NCBI RefSeq assembly: GCF_905171765.1
Contig: NC_053391.1
Coordinates: forward strand, 656,737,750-656,801,749
From: Bufo bufo
Taxonomy: Eukaryota > Chordata > Amphibia > Anura > Bufonidae
Length of the DNA stretch: 64,000 bases
Direction of reading: 5' to 3'
Shown in pieces: positions 17,941-30,715 of the stretch. The position numbers and the translations under genes are program-made. The notes below the pieces were generated by a model, which had not been told where the DNA came from, did not search any database, and worked only from the letters and a program-made list of their open reading frames with translations. Positions within the stretch are counted from its first letter, which is position 1. The number at the start of each line of letters is the position of its first letter.

Positions 17941-20878
17941 ACCAATAAGATCTAGAAACCAGATCCTTAGTGCCCTCAACACCCGGTTGTCCACAAAAGG
18001 CAGAATCGTGACACTCACCCAACAGCTGGAGATGAAATTGTACGGGAACAAACAACTTATCTGTTGGGGTGGATACCGGTGCCAGATGTTGTTCAGACCT
18101 AATGCGAGCCGAGATATCCTGGGTAAGAGCTGCTAAGAAGATTTTTGCTGGTAGGATGGATTCAGGTGGTACCTCAGTAGGTTGAAAAGCCTGGAAGCTC
18201 CGAGATAATGCGTCCGCCTTCACATTTTTACTTCCCGGCCTGAACGTAATGGAAAAATCAAAACGAGTAAAAAACAGAGCCCATCTGGCTTGACGGGGAT
18301 TCAACCTCTTAGCAGACTCAAGAAACATAAGGTTTTTATGGTCAGTGACAACAGTTACACAATGCCTTGCCCCCTCCAGAAAATGCCTCCACTCCTCAAA
18401 AGCCCATTTAATGGCCAGCAGCTCCCTATTCCCTATGTCGTAGTTTCTCTCCATGGGAGAGAATTTCCTGGAGAAGAAGGCACATGGTCTCAGGTTAGTG
18501 AGGCTAGCAGGACCTTGTGAAAGGACCGCTCCTGTGCCGTCCTCGGACGCATCCACCTCCACAATAAAGGGTCTCTCCTGATCAGGCTGGATCAGAATGG
18601 GAGCGCTACTAAATGCCTTTTTTAATGTTTCAAATGAAGAAATGGCCTTCGTAGACCAATTCTCCAAATCCGCCCCTTTCTTAGTAAGGTCGGTCAATGG
18701 TTTAGCAATTACAGAAGAATTCATGATAAATTTATGATAGTAATTAGCGAAACCCAAAAACCGTTGTAAGGCCTTTAAGGATGAAGGCCTTACCCATTCC
18801 TTAATTGCCAAAACCTTACCAGGATCCATCTTGAAGGCGTGAGGAGTCAGAACATGCCCTAGAAACAGAATCTCCTGTACACCAAAGACACATTTCTCTT
18901 GCTTAGCGGATAGCTGATTCTCCCTCAAGACCTCTAATACTTGTTTAACATGAGACACATGGAATTCGAAGTCAGGAGAGAATATCAAAATGTCGTCAAG
19001 ATAGACAATAACAAATTTACCTAAGAACTCCCTAAGAATGTCATTTATGAAGTTTTGGAACACAGCTGGGGCATTGCTGAGTCCAAAAGGCATCACCTGA
19101 TATTCAAAGTGTCCTACCGGGGTATTGAACGCTGTCTTCCATTCGTCTCCCTCCTTGATTCGGATTAGATTGTATGCCCCTTTGAGGTCAATTTTGGAAA
19201 ACCAGGTTGCCCCCAGAACCTGGTTAAATAAATCCGGAATCAATGGGAGGGAGTATCTATTCTGGACAGTGATTTTATTTAATCTCCGGTAATCGATACA
19301 TGGCCTAAGACCACCATCTTTTTTCTTAACGAAGAAGACCCCCGCCCCCATAGGAGAGACAGAAGGTCTAATATGCCCTTTACCAAGGCTCTCCTTAATA
19401 TAATCTTCCATGGCCTTGCGTTCGGGCATAGAAAGATTATAAATTCGTCCCTTAGGAAACTTGGCCCCCTCTACTAGCTCTATGGTACAATCATAAGGTC
19501 TATGGGGGGGTAGAACCTCCGGGGTTGGTGATGAGAATACATCAGAATATTCTCTAACAACAGAGGGTAAAGTATCAGACTTTACTGAGACCCCAGCCTG
19601 TACCACGGACAAGCACGAGTCACACTTAGGCCCCCATCTCACCAACTCCCCATTGGACCAATCTATAGTGGGGTTATGTAGTCGGAGCCAAGGCAACCCT
19701 AGTACCACCTCAGCCGGTAGGTTCTCCAGGACTCAAAGCGAACATCTCTCTGAGTGGCACACACCCACGGTTAGAGAAATCTCTGAGGTACATAAGCTCA
19801 CCGTACCACCAATAAGAGGAGTAGCATCAATATCCATGACATGAATAGGAGTTGGTAAGGCAAACATAGGAATACCCAATCTTACAGCATACTCAGAGTC
19901 AATAAAGCTAGCCGCTGAGCCAGAATCAATAAAGGCCTTACTCGGCCATTTATCTACTCCCAGAGAAATCGTAATGGGTACCGAAAGCTTACATTTAGAA
20001 AATTCAGGGTGTACCTGGTCTTTAGGTTGCCTTGCCTTAGGAAACTTGACAGAGAGGACCTTCTTAGGACACTGGTTGATCCAATGGTCAGGATCTCCAC
20101 AGTAAAAGCATTCTCCACGTCTGCGGCGAAGATTCCCTCGGGTCATGCCAACCTGCATGGGTTCCTCGGTGGAGACCTCAGCATTGTCTCTGGGATAGGC
20201 CTCTGGCTGGACCACCATCTGGGAAGAGAACTGTTGTTCCTGTCGTCTCTCTCTAACCCGTCGGTCAAGTCGGACAACAAGGGTCATCATCTCCTCTAAG
20301 GTCTCTGGAAGTTGATAACTGACCAGAAGATCCTTTAATTTATCAGACAGACCTGACCTGAACTGACTCTTCAGGGCTGGTTCGTTTCATCCTGAGGGGA
20401 CACACCACCTTCTGAATTGGGTGCAATAATCCTCCGCTGGTAGATTGCCCTGAACCAGTGCCTTTAGAGCCGTCTCGGCTACTAGAGCCCTGTCTGGTTC
20501 ATCATAGAGGGTACCCAGGGCCTGAAAGAACCCCTCCACAGAAGATAAACAACTGGCGCCAGCAGGTAAAGAGAACGCCCAGTCCTGGGGATCACCCTGT
20601 AATCGGGAAATGATAATGCCCACGCGTTGACTCTCGGGGCCAGAGGACACGGGGCGCAAACGGAAGTAAAGTTTGCAATTCTCCTTAAAAGAGAGAAACT
20701 TCTTCCGGTCTCCAGAAAAGGGTTCTGGGAGCTTAATCTGGGGCTCAAAATGCGGACTGGAGGCCTGAGGAGTGGAAGAACCTTGCCCTAACTCAAAAGA
20801 ACTGAGTTTTTCCCCTAACTCCTGCACCATCTATGTTAGATTAGAGACATGGTCAGTTAGGGTCACCAGAGGATTCAT
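17921..20878 (-). pseudogene. Gypsy G2 Gag-Pol single polyprotein with three stops and lost integrase
   Basis: The first ATG is at 20876-20878, and all parts stay in one frame: Gag, CCHC knuckle CFYCGDPDHWINQC (near 20,110), protease DSGSAASFID (near 19,925), RT with intact YLDD (near 18,990), RNase H (EVDASEDGTG), and TDHKNLMFLES. The integrase zinc region is cut at YWWPQ. Three in-frame stops interrupt it: TAG at 20831-20833, TGA at 20387-20389 and TGA at 19733-19735. Gag and Pol in one frame is a known Gypsy layout. The RT through RNase H stretch (17921-19708) is open for 595 codons. Dead, because stops and the integrase loss are combined. Confidence 0.9.
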
Positions 20879-20906
20879 TATACAGTGCTTATTGGGCCTT
20901 TTAATC

Positions 20907-21604
20907 TGTAACGGTCGCGTACACACACACACACAGGGGGGAGGGAAGTGACCACTGCGCTCCACCTTTAATCCCTGGTTCTGCCTACTTGCCTCGCGAG
21001 TCCTAATGACAGGGGACAACTGGACGGCAATCCCTAACTTGAAATAAGTGCAGGGATGACAGACAGACAAACAACAGGACATGAACGGACCGAGTCAATA
21101 CCAGGAAAGCTACAAAGTACAAATGGAGCAAGCAGAGAATTGTCAGCAGAAGCCGGGGTCATAAATACCAGGAGAGACGTGAAGTACCAAAGGAGTCAGC
21201 AGAGGATCGTCAGGAGGAGGCCGGGGTCAGAATACCAGGAGAGCAGCAAAGTACACAAGGAGCAGGCAGAGGATCGTGAGGAATTCAGCAGGAGGTAAGT
21301 ACGCCAGGAAAGACCAAATCACAGGTGGAACCTAAATTAACAGGCAACCTGTGGCCAGTAGGCTGCCTGTATTTATAGTGGGGAGTGAGGGTAATGTGAC
21401 GTGGCCAGCGTCACATGACCGACAGACCAACCAGTCGAGCACCGAGTGATCAGCTAGGCGCTCAAGGCAGACTTAGGAGCAGGGAGCCACCCAGCTAGTA
21501 AAGCCGCCCTGGGAACGAGGTAAAACACAGATCCTCTTTCCCGAAGCTAAGCAGCAGGTCTGCGGCTAATGGGGGACCGAGTGCACCTTCGGAACCCTGT
21601 TACA
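20907..21604 (-). repeat. 5' LTR of Gypsy G2 (698 bp)
   Basis: Plus-strand ends are TGTAACGGTCGCG and ACCCTGTTACA. On the sense strand ACTATAAATACAGG (near 21,365-21,380) is a likely TATA box. The LTR at 30716-31424 has similar ends and size and may be a related family. Confidence 0.92.
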
Positions 21605-21609
21605 CCCAT

Positions 21610-21696
21610 TCATTTCTATGGGATTTCCGAAAATAGCAGATTGCTGGCTTGGCTATTTCCAGCAGTCCCATAGAAGTGAATGCAGGGGTGGCTGCA
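21610..21696. repeat. Short dispersed repeat, left half (continues at 23770)
   Basis: GAAAATAGCAGATTGC and TCCCATAGAAGTGAATG belong to a dispersed anuran repeat that continues after the hAT insertion at 23,770-23,880 (TCGGCTATTTTCGGAAC, CATAGAAGTGAATGGAG). A related copy lies at 49,560-49,800. Non-coding. Confidence 0.5.
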
Positions 21697-21959
21697 CTTG
21701 CACACAGGGCCGGTGCTACCTGTAAGGCGACCTAGGGTGCATTTAGCAGAGGGCGTCGGCCCCGTGCGGTTTAAAAAAAAAAGTATTGGTTAAGTGGCGG
21801 CCGGGCCGGTCCTGCCGCAAGTTTTTTTTTTAAGTACGGCGGCGGGCCCATGCCCCGCAGCGGGGCGGCTGCCGCACTGCTTGTGCTGGCGCGTCTATGA
21901 TTGTGCACCGCCCGGGCGCAGCCTGAAGAGAGGGACTGACAGGAGGGAAGCGCCTCTAA

Positions 21960-22115
21960 TGTAGCGTGGCTGAGCTCTGTTCGGTCCGCGGTACAGGAGC
22001 TTTTGTTTCCTGTACCCGGCTTAGTGTGCACTTCCTTTCAGTCCGGCCGGGTACAGGAAACAAATGCTCCTGTACCGCGGACAGAACAGAGCTCGGCCAC
22101 GCTACACTAGAGGTG
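21960..22115. repeat. ~60-bp-arm hairpin inside the hAT element
   Basis: TAGCGTGGCTGAGCTCTG at the left pairs with CAGAGCTCGGCCACGCTA at the right. The arms continue through CGGTACAGGAGC and TTTCCTGTACCCGGC with few mismatches around a short loop near 22,030. It borders the minisatellite. Confidence 0.85.
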
Positions 22116-23070
22116 GGGGGGAATGAGAGTGACAAGGGAGGAGGGGGAATGAGAGTGACAAGGGAGGAGGGGGAATGAGAGTGACAAGGGAGGGGGGGGA
22201 ATGAGAGTGACAAGGGAGGGGGGAATGAGAGTGACAAAGGAGGGGGGGAATGAGAGTGACAAAGGAGGGAGGGGGGAATGAGAGTGACAAGGGAGGGGGA
22301 AATGAGAGTGACAAGGGAGGGGGGGAATGAGAGTGACAAAAGAGTGGGGGGGAATGAGAGTGACAAGGGAGGGGGGAATGAGAGTGACAAGGGGGGGAAT
22401 GAGAGTGACAAGGGGGGGAATGAGAGTGACAAGGGGGGGAATGAGAGTGACAAGGGAGGGGGGGAATGAGAGTGACAAGGGTGTGGGGGGAATGAGAGTA
22501 ACAAGGGAGGGGGGAAATGAGAGTGAAAAGGGGGGGGAATGAGAGTGACAAGGGAGTGGGGGGGAATGAGAGTGACAAGGGAGTGGGGGGAAATGAGAGT
22601 GACAAGGGAGTGAGGGGGAATGAGAGTGACAAGGGAGGGGGGAGAAGAGAGTGACAAGGGAGGGAGGGGGGAGAAGAGAGTGACAAGGGAGGGGGGGAGA
22701 AGAGAGTGACAAGGGAGGGGGGGAGAAGAGAGTGACAAGGGAGGGAGGGGGGGAGAAGAGAGTGACAAGGGAGGGGGAGAAGAGAGTGACAAGGGAGGGG
22801 GGAGAAGAGAGTGACAAGGGAGGGGGGGAGAAGAGAGTGACAAGGGAGGGGGAGAAGAGAGTGACAAGGGAGGGGGAGAAGAGAGTGACAAGAGAGGGAG
22901 GGGGAGAAGAGAGTGACAAGAGAGGGAGGGGGGAGAAGAGAGCGACAAAAGAGGGAGGGGGGAGAAGAGAGTGACAAGGGAGGGAGGGGGGGGGGGGAGA
23001 AGAGAGTGACAAGGGAGGGGGGGGGGAGAAGAGAGTGACAAGGGAGGAGGGGGGAGAAGAGAGTGACAAG
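22110..23070. repeat. G-rich minisatellite, ~40 units of 21-27 bp
   Basis: Left part: units of GGGGGAATGAGAGTGACAAG with variable G runs (22110-22625). Right part: a variant with GAGAAGAGAGTGACAAG (22625-23070). The switch is sharp near 22,625. The G runs could form quadruplexes. Proline/serine/leucine-rich open frames on the minus strand (up to 393 codons) follow from the repeat lacking stops and are not genes. Confidence 0.95.
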
Positions 23071-23206
23071 GGAGTCCCCAGAGCCAGACTGCAGCCAGCG
23101 ACCAGATCATCTTATTGTCCTGGTGGTAAGTAGACAATGCAATATGTTTATTATTTAATTGTTTAGTTATTAATACTACATTAGAAACTAATTTACCTCA
23201 CATTAA

Positions 23207-23640
23207 AAGGACACTATAGTCCCAGAACCACTACAGTTTAATGTAGTGGTACTGGTGTCTATAGCCGGTTCCTGCAGAGAACAGACACTGTGCAGTACTG
23301 GTGTTAAAGGAGCTCTATAGTGCCAGGAAAACAAACTCATTTTCCTGGCACTATATAGTTGTTAGGAGTGGGGCACCCTCGTGTCCCCCTCCCACTGGGC
23401 TGAAGGGGTTAAAACCCCTTCAGCCACTTACCTTTCTCCAGCGCGGTCACTGGGAACTCTTCTCCCCGATCCTCCTCTCAGCTGCGAATGCGCATGGGCA
23501 CGCATTCAAAACTATGTTCCGCGTCTTCCCACTGTAATTTTCACAGTGAGAATCGCGGAAGCGCCTCTAGCGGCTGTCATGGAGACAGCTACAAAAAGCT
23601 TGATTAACCCTAAGGGAAACATAGCAGTTATTTTAATTTA
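23207..23640. repeat. TTAA-adjacent dispersed repeat nested in the hAT element
   Basis: Begins AAGGACACTATAGTCCC after TTAA (23203-23206). A second similar start, AAGGAGCTCTATAGTGCC, follows TTAA near 23,304, with a reverse-complement stretch TCCTGGCACTATA near 23,342. Such ends are typical of dispersed anuran MITEs with TTAA targets. The right end is not clear. Confidence 0.45.
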
Positions 23641-23769
23641 AATGCTGAGAAAGGGGTGAAACATATGTGATGTCATGATATGCGCAGATCATCTGATAAA
23701 GGGGGGGGGGACGGCAATTTTTATCTTGCCTAGGGCAGCAAAAATCCTTGCATCGGCTCTGCTTGCACA

Positions 23770-24408
23770 ATGTCCTCCATGAATTTTTATGGTACTGAAA
23801 ACAACCGAGCGTGCTCTCTCGGCTATTTTCGGAACTCCCATAGAAGTGAATGGAGCGCACATGAGCACATTGAGCAGTGCACTCTTATTCACTTTGGGGC
23901 CCCCGTTCTAGAGATAGGTGCGAGTGTCAGAGTTGGGACCTGCACCTACCTGACACTGGTGGCATATCCTAGCAATATGCCACCAATGTGAGAGGTGAGA
24001 AAACACCATTAATTTTCAAACATAAAACGTGTATTTATTTTTTAGATTTTCAGCACAATGGAACTGTGTAATTAGAAATGTGTGTTATCGACATGTTGTC
24101 ACTTTTCAGTTTTAGGGATTTTTTACACATATATTTTCATTTAGATCAATTGGCACCTTGTTTTCACCTTCTTCATCACACTGACATTATTAAATCGTTT
24201 GGACACTTAGCACTTTTTTATATCTTTGTGTTAATGGGCTTAGTCTCTATAGACCTAAATGTCAAGTTCTAAACAGAAAAACTCAATTATCCTAAAAAAG
24301 ATGACACTTTCTAATGGGTTATGTTTTAATAAAGCAATGTATCATAAAAAATGTATAATACTCTATTATTACTGTTCTGTATGCCATTTAATATAGCCAA
24401 CCAAAATG
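23770..24408. other. Dispersed-repeat right half, then unassigned AT-rich DNA
   Basis: 23,770-23,880 continues the short repeat interrupted by the hAT element. 23,880-24,408 shows no gene or recognisable element. Confidence 0.4.
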
Positions 24409-24477
<69 letters not shown>

Positions 24478-24478
24478 A

Positions 24479-24532
<54 letters not shown>

Positions 24533-24533
24533 T
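24409..24533. repeat. (ATCT)n microsatellite
   Basis: About 30 tetranucleotide units of CTAT/ATCT with one interruption (AATATT near 24,477). It directly precedes a Tc1-like end and Gypsy G3. Confidence 0.97.
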
Positions 24534-24540
24534 TACTTCA

Positions 24541-24572
24541 TACAATGCATTCGAAAAGTCTTCAGACCCTTA
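24541..24572. mobile_element. Remnant Tc1-like terminal repeat
   Basis: ACAATGCATTCGAAAAG followed by TCTTCAGACCCTT resembles the end of Tc1-type elements and follows a TA. Only this end remains, fused to the truncated 5' side of Gypsy G3. Confidence 0.45.
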
Positions 24573-25311
24573 GAAGTATTTGTGGACAGTGGCGCAGGGG
24601 TTAATCTTATTGATTATCAATTTGTTCAGAGTCATGGTTTTATAACTAGCGCATTAAACAAATAGATATCAGTGTTTGCTATTGATTCCGCTCCTCTCTC
24701 GCAAAAATGTCTAACTCATATTGTGCAGGATATTCATTTGCGGGTGGGTGATTCTCATGTTGAATCCATTTATTGTTTTGTTCTGAAGGGTTTATCTGCT
24801 CCTCTGGTTCTGGGTTTACCATGGTTGATCAAACATAACCCTACTATTGATTGGCAAACTAGACAAATCAGTAATTGGAGTGATTTTTGTATGGACAACT
24901 GTCTCGGCGCATCCGTTTCCGCGGTATCTACTAAGGTGTTACCTCCGTTTCTACATGATTTTTCGGACGTATTCTCGGAGGGTGGAGAAGAGTATGATTG
25001 TCCGATCAATCTTATTCCCGGAGCTAAATTACCAAAATCTCGGTTATATAATCTTTCCCAACCCAAAAGAGTAGCTATGCGAGAGTATATTGCCGAGAGT
25101 TTGACAAAAGGTTATATTAGACCATCTAAATCAACTATGGCAGCGGGCTTCTTTTTTGTGAAGAAAAAAGATGGGTCCCATAGACCGTGTTTAGATTTCT
25201 GGGAACTGAATCTCATTACGGTCCGTGACCCTTATCCCCTTCCCTTGATTCCGGATCTATTTGATCAGATTGTCGGTGCCAAGGTGTTTTCTAAGTTGGA
25301 TTTAAGAGGGG
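24573..25311 (+). pseudogene. Gypsy G3 protease and RT N-terminal part
   Basis: Protease DSGAGVNLID is near 24,586-24,615. An in-frame stop TAG near 24,663 separates it from 24,672-25,316, which runs through the protease C-terminus (VLGLPWLIKHNPTIDW) into RT (YIRPSKST, FFVKKKDGSHRPCLDF) and ends at FSKLDLRG, where the solo LTR inserted. Confidence 0.85.
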
Positions 25312-26461
25312 TGTAATGGATCGCCTAGCACCCCAACCGGGTACCTCCGTTGAATGGATGCTCCTAGTGCTTTCCGAGGACTCCAAGCACTCCACTTGAC
25401 ACCGTACGCACTGCAGACCCCACGAACCGCCGAAGCTTGGTGGAGGTCTCGCCGTCTCCTACCCACCCTGGACATACGACAAGGCTCCAGGCTCCAGTGG
25501 GTGAACCTCTCCTACATCCAGAGAGCAGGAACCAGGAACAAGCTCTTACAAGAGCTAGTAGTTATAGCCAGGGGAGTATAGCAAATCTCCCAGCGTATAG
25601 CAATCCCCCACGTCGATCAGTTACCCAAATATCAGCCTCAACATGATAAAGGGTAAAACAGGAACTGACTGTACTTCACGTACAGCCTCTTTTATTCACA
25701 AACCAAAAACATAGTACTGCCCACAGAGGTTTGAAATACAACCAATCAATATATTACAACACATTCCCACAATGCATCATGGTTTCCTCCTGTCTGTCCT
25801 GGAGACAACCGGGGAGTAATCCAATTATCTCTCAGGACAAAGGGAAATCGCCAATACACATGTGGAACAACAGGACAGGAATCCCCACCCAAACACACAA
25901 AATCCTCCCTTCTGTCTGTGATATAATTATGGATTAACATAACTATCACAGACAGTAAAAATACAGTTTTTAAACATACTCTATAACTTTAAAACCATAC
26001 ATTCCATCTCCATAAAAATTACATATTTAAACTCAGCATACATCAAACATAAACACTTCCAAAAATCACACAAATCCCTCCAGCGGATCAAAAGTTAAGT
26101 GGAAGTCCTTTATTTCCTTCCCAAAACAGTTCCATAGATTTGGGCTGTGCGGTCGGTCAATTTCATGCAGAAAAACGACTAAGTCCCATCTTCGAACGGG
26201 ACTTAGTCTCTGGAGCTGAAAGTTCCATATGGAAGAAGGTAAGGGTCAGCGGTGTTCGTGTATTTGCGCATCCGATTTTAGTTCCACAGAATCTTTAGTA
26301 TACACCGCTGACCGCGTTCGGTCCTATTAACAGTCCAGACATGCGGCCTAGTTCTGTTACACTGTTCTTGAAGGGTAATATGTCCCGGGGCCATAGTCGT
26401 AGGGCAAGAGGCTGGTAAACAGGCCTCTCCAAAACCCAGTGGCGAGGTTGGTTTCGCCACA
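25312..26461 (-). mobile_element. Solo LTR (1,150 bp) inside Gypsy G3
   Basis: Ends TGTAATGGATCGCC and GTTTCGCCACA. Flanked by agggg at 25307-25311 and 26462-26466, with the interrupted G3 codons (RG|AYNL) continuing exactly. A minus-strand AATAAA near 25,688-25,695 suggests minus orientation. The family is not identified: an ERV or Gypsy LTR left by recombination between two LTRs. Open frames in it are not supported. Confidence 0.88.
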
Positions 26462-26466
26462 AGGGG

Positions 26467-27596
<1,130 letters not shown>

Positions 27597-28125
27597 TGTC
27601 ACCGCCAGTTCTGTGAGAAGGTCTGGCAGACGTCCTTCTCTACCTCTTGCATGACGTTCTTTGTTTTAGTTTCACTTTGTCATCTCCTTTCCTTCTCCCA
27701 GGTGTCACTTATTTAGACTAATCATCTCCCTTTATATTCCCTCCCATACTGCCTTACTTTGAGGTTTATACTACTTCCTGGATGAAGTGTTCACTGCTTG
27801 AGGCTGCTGCTGCTGTTTGCTCAGATAAGTCTTTTCATGTATTGTGTTTCCTGGGTGGCTTGATTCTAGGTGACCCTGACTCTGTCCGTATTAAGTGCAT
27901 GGAGTCAGTGGTCGTGTCCCCTCACTATTATAGGGTTTTCAGGTGTCACACAGTCTTAGGTACGTGGGCATGCAATCGTCTACCATTGAGACCCTTGCAT
28001 GGGCATAGCAGTCAGGGAGAGCCATTAGGGTTTTATAGGGCTCACTTATATGTTCCTTAGTTTGGGATCAAGCCAGTCGGACGTTTATTCATAAGTTCCA
28101 GCTATCTGCAACATCATCAGTGACA
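27597..28125 (+). mobile_element. Solo LTR of the G1 Gypsy family inside G3
   Basis: 529 bp, TGTCACCGCC to ATCAGTGACA, similar over its whole length to the G1 5' LTR (4009-4538). Flanked by gatac at 27592-27596 and 28126-28130. The interrupted integrase reading resumes directly after (ACTGTCCTTGTGGGACACC). It formed by LTR-LTR recombination of a G1-type element that landed in G3. Confidence 0.93.
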
Positions 28126-28130
28126 GATAC

Positions 28131-29384
28131 TGTCCTTGTGGGACACCCTGGGGGTAGATCCACAGTGGATCTTATTTCCCGGAGATTATGGTGGCCAGGT
28201 TTGCGTAAATGTGTTGAGGGTTATGTAGCAGCTTGTGAGACCTGTGCACACGCTAAGGTGGCTCACACTTGGCTATCAGGATCTCTTCTTCCTTTGTCCA
28301 TTCCATCTCATCCTTGGACGCATTTGTCCATGGACTTCACCACCAAGTTCCTCTGGGAAAATTGTGAATTTGGTGGTGGTGGACCGCTTCAGTAAGATGG
28401 CTCACTTTGTACCATTATCTGGTTTGCCCAATGCTAAAACTCTCGCTCAGGTGTTTATTGATAACATCGTGAAATTACACGGCATTCCCTCTGATGTGGT
28501 GTCTGATAGGGGAATGCAATTTGTTTCCAGGTTTTGGAAGGCGTTTTGTACTCGTCTGGGTATTCAGTTGTCTTTCTCTTCGGCTTTCCATCCTCAGTCA
28601 AATGGACAAACTGAGCGCACTAACCAGAACCTGGAGACTTATTTGAGGTGTTTCGTCGCTGAAAATCAGGAAGAGTGGTCCTCGTTTTTGTCCTTGGCTG
28701 AGTTTGCCTTGAATAACCGTAGACAGGAGTCAACTGATAAATCACCATTTTTTGGCGCATATGGTTTTCACCCTCAGTTTGGTACTTTTTCTGAGACTGA
28801 AGCTTCTGGTATACCTGAAGAGGAGGGATTCTCTTCTTCGTTGTCTTCTATACGGCGGAAGATGCAAATTAATTTGAGTAAAATGGACGAAAGATATAAA
28901 CGTATTGCTGACAAAAGACGTATCACTGGTCCGGACCTGTGTGTGGGTGACTTGGTGTGGTTTTCCGCTAAGAACATTAAGTTGAAGGTACCCTCTTGGA
29001 AGTTGGGCCCAAGATTTATTGGTCCTTACAAAATCTCGGCCATTGTTAATCCAGTTGCGTTTCGTCTGGAACTTCCGCAGGTCTGGAAGATCCATAATGT
29101 GTTTCACAGATCCTTGTTGAAGAAGTATGTTGAACGTGTTGAACCATCTCCTTTGCCTCCTCCTCTGGTTTTGGTAGATGGTAATCTGGAGTTTCAGATC
29201 TCCAGAATACTCAACTCGCGTGTTCTTCAGGGCTCCCTTCATTGGAGGGGATACGGTCCTGAGGAAAGAATGTTGGTTCTGGTTACCGATGTCAATGCTG
29301 GCTGCCTTGTGAAGGCCTTTCAAAGGGCACACCCGGATAAAGTTGGTCCTGGGTGCCCGGAGGTCATCTGTAGAGGGGGGGGGG
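28131..29384 (+). pseudogene. Gypsy G3 integrase with C-terminal chromodomain
   Basis: The zinc-binding part (VLVGHPGGRSTVDLIS ... CETCAHAK) is at 28,130-28,260 in one frame. After a shift near 28,350 the frame 28,235-29,488 carries DVVSDRGMQF, SSAFHPQSNGQTERTNQ and the GPY-like region PRFIGPYKI. It ends in a chromodomain-like segment (EFQISRILNSRVLQGS, HWRGYGPEERM) near 29,185-29,270. Chromodomains direct integration to modified chromatin. One conserved strand of the domain looks shortened. About 350 codons of the integrase are continuous. Confidence 0.85.
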
Positions 29385-29387
29385 TAC

Positions 29388-29461
29388 TGTGGGGCCAGCC
29401 TGGTGTTTTGTTACCTGTTAGTTGTGTTTGGTTTGCTTTCCTTCCCTCACCTTCCGTGACA
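29388..29461 (+). repeat. 3' LTR remnant of Gypsy G3
   Basis: Begins TGTGGGGCCAGCC four bases after the purine tract and ends TTCCGTGACA after only 74 bp, so the LTR appears internally deleted. Boundaries are inferred from TG...CA ends. Confidence 0.5.
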
Positions 29462-29477
29462 GGTATCCTACGGGTTA

Positions 29478-30160
29478 AGAATTATTGAGACCAATGTGCT
29501 CTTGGGAACTTTCAGTGCAGCAGAAAATTTTTGTTCCTTTCTCGAGATCTGTGCCTCCACACAATCCTGTCTCTGAGCTCAACAGGCAGTTATTTCCTCT
29601 TCATTGTTTTCATGTGCCTTTTACTGAAGAGGGTATTCTTTCTGTCCACTCAGTCTTAAAGTGCAGATTGGTGGAGTGTTGCAGTGATGGTTGACCTTTT
29701 GGAAGTTTCTCCTATTTGCACACAGAATCTTTGCAGCCCAGCCAGAGTGACCATTGGGTCCTTGATCACCTCTTTCACCAAGGCGGCTAGCTCAAGGAAG
29801 AATCATGGTTGTTCCAGTCTTCTCCCATTTAAGAATTTTGGAGACCACTGTGCTCTTGAGAACTTTCCGTGCAGCAGAAATTTGTTTGCTCCCTTCTCAG
29901 AACTGTGCTTCTACACAATCCTGTCTCTGAGCTCTAGAGGGTCTTTCCTCTTTCCTCTTCATGGCTTGGTTTTTGCTCTCCTATGCATTGTCAACTGAGA
30001 AAACTTATATAGACAGGCCTGTGCCTTTCCAAATCATGTCCAATTAACTGAATATACCACAGGTGACTCCAATCAAGTTGTTGTAGTTGTAGATTATCAA
30101 AAGAAATGGGAGGCCCCAGAGATAAATTTTTGGTGTCATAGTAAAGGGTCTGATTACTTA
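29478..30160 (-). pseudogene. Tc1-type transposon remnant with internal duplication
   Basis: On the minus strand this is degenerate Tc1 transposase-region DNA, close in wording to the element at 53,830-54,937 (shared CCTTTTGGAAGTTTCTCC, AGCCAGAGTGACCATTG). Two blocks are duplicated inside it: CCTGTCTCTGAGCTC near 29,565 and 29,922, and GTGCTCTTGnGAACTTT near 29,495 and 29,850. No usable frame. Confidence 0.7.
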
Positions 30161-30710
30161 TGTCCATGAAAAATTTTAGGCATTATAGAGAGAATCTGTC
30201 CATGGAGACCAAACGTTACAAAATTTACCAGCCTCTACTTGTATATGACAGTTTATACAAAAGAAGTTATCTTCAATCAGATGGATGTGGCACTCATGTC
30301 CTATTTAATTCGTGCTCTTGTCAGAATCAATTAAATAAACGTAAGCACTCCTAGGTACAGTTGAAATACAGTGCTTATTTTTTGGGGGTTTTCATTTGCA
30401 AGGCAACCTCAAATGTATACATGTGACGTCACTGTGGTGACCAAAACAAGCTATGTAATTTACAGTTCAAAATGTTACAATGTTCTGCAGATAAGACAGC
30501 TGTAGAACGTGCGATGACTAACATCCGATGACGACAAATGTGACCAAGGTACCAAGTAAGAGCTGGGTCCCCTGAGAGAAGAGGCAGTAGAGTTAGTGCG
30601 ACCAGGTCTGAGGAGTCAACACCTTGGCCCTTCCTTCAGCTCCTAAGAACACTAGAGCAGCAGGTGGAAGAATGCCTCAGGCAAGTGTAGCAACTGTAAA
30701 GAGAGTAGAC
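30161..30710. other. Unassigned non-coding stretch
   Basis: No gene or clear element recognised. It ends at the target duplication of the next solo LTR. Confidence 0.35.
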
Positions 30711-30715
30711 CCCAA

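Larger units (their letters stand above)
17494..21604 (-). mobile_element. Ty3/Gypsy retrotransposon G2, integrase deleted
   Basis: Flanked by cccat at 17489-17493 and 21605-21609. Sense is minus: full 5' LTR at 20907-21604, one long gag-pol frame, truncated 3' LTR at 17494-17940. A deletion removed most of integrase and the first ~250 bp of the 3' LTR. The junction near 17,932-17,941 shares CTGTGGCCA between LTR and pol, which suggests microhomology-mediated joining. Confidence 0.92.
21705..23761. mobile_element. Non-autonomous hAT-type element carrying a 1-kb minisatellite
   Basis: Perfect 8-bp duplication cttgcaca at 21697-21704 and 23762-23769. Terminal inverted repeats CAGGGCCGGTGC and, on the right, the reverse complement CAGAGCCGATGC. 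The 2,057-bp interior has a CpG-rich left part, a hairpin (21960-22115), the minisatellite (22110-23070) and a smaller repeat (23207-23640). No transposase. An 8-bp TSD with CAG...CTG ends fits hAT. Confidence 0.85.

Noticed and set aside
21956..23137. Long Pro/Ser/Leu-rich open frames (up to 393 codons) on the minus strand
   Set aside because: They fall entirely on the G-rich minisatellite, occur in three frames at once and have repeat periodicity. Absence of stops is a by-product of the unit sequence.
24541..24572. A complete Tc1 element beside the microsatellite
   Set aside because: Only one terminal-repeat-like end is present; no transposase or second end adjoins it.
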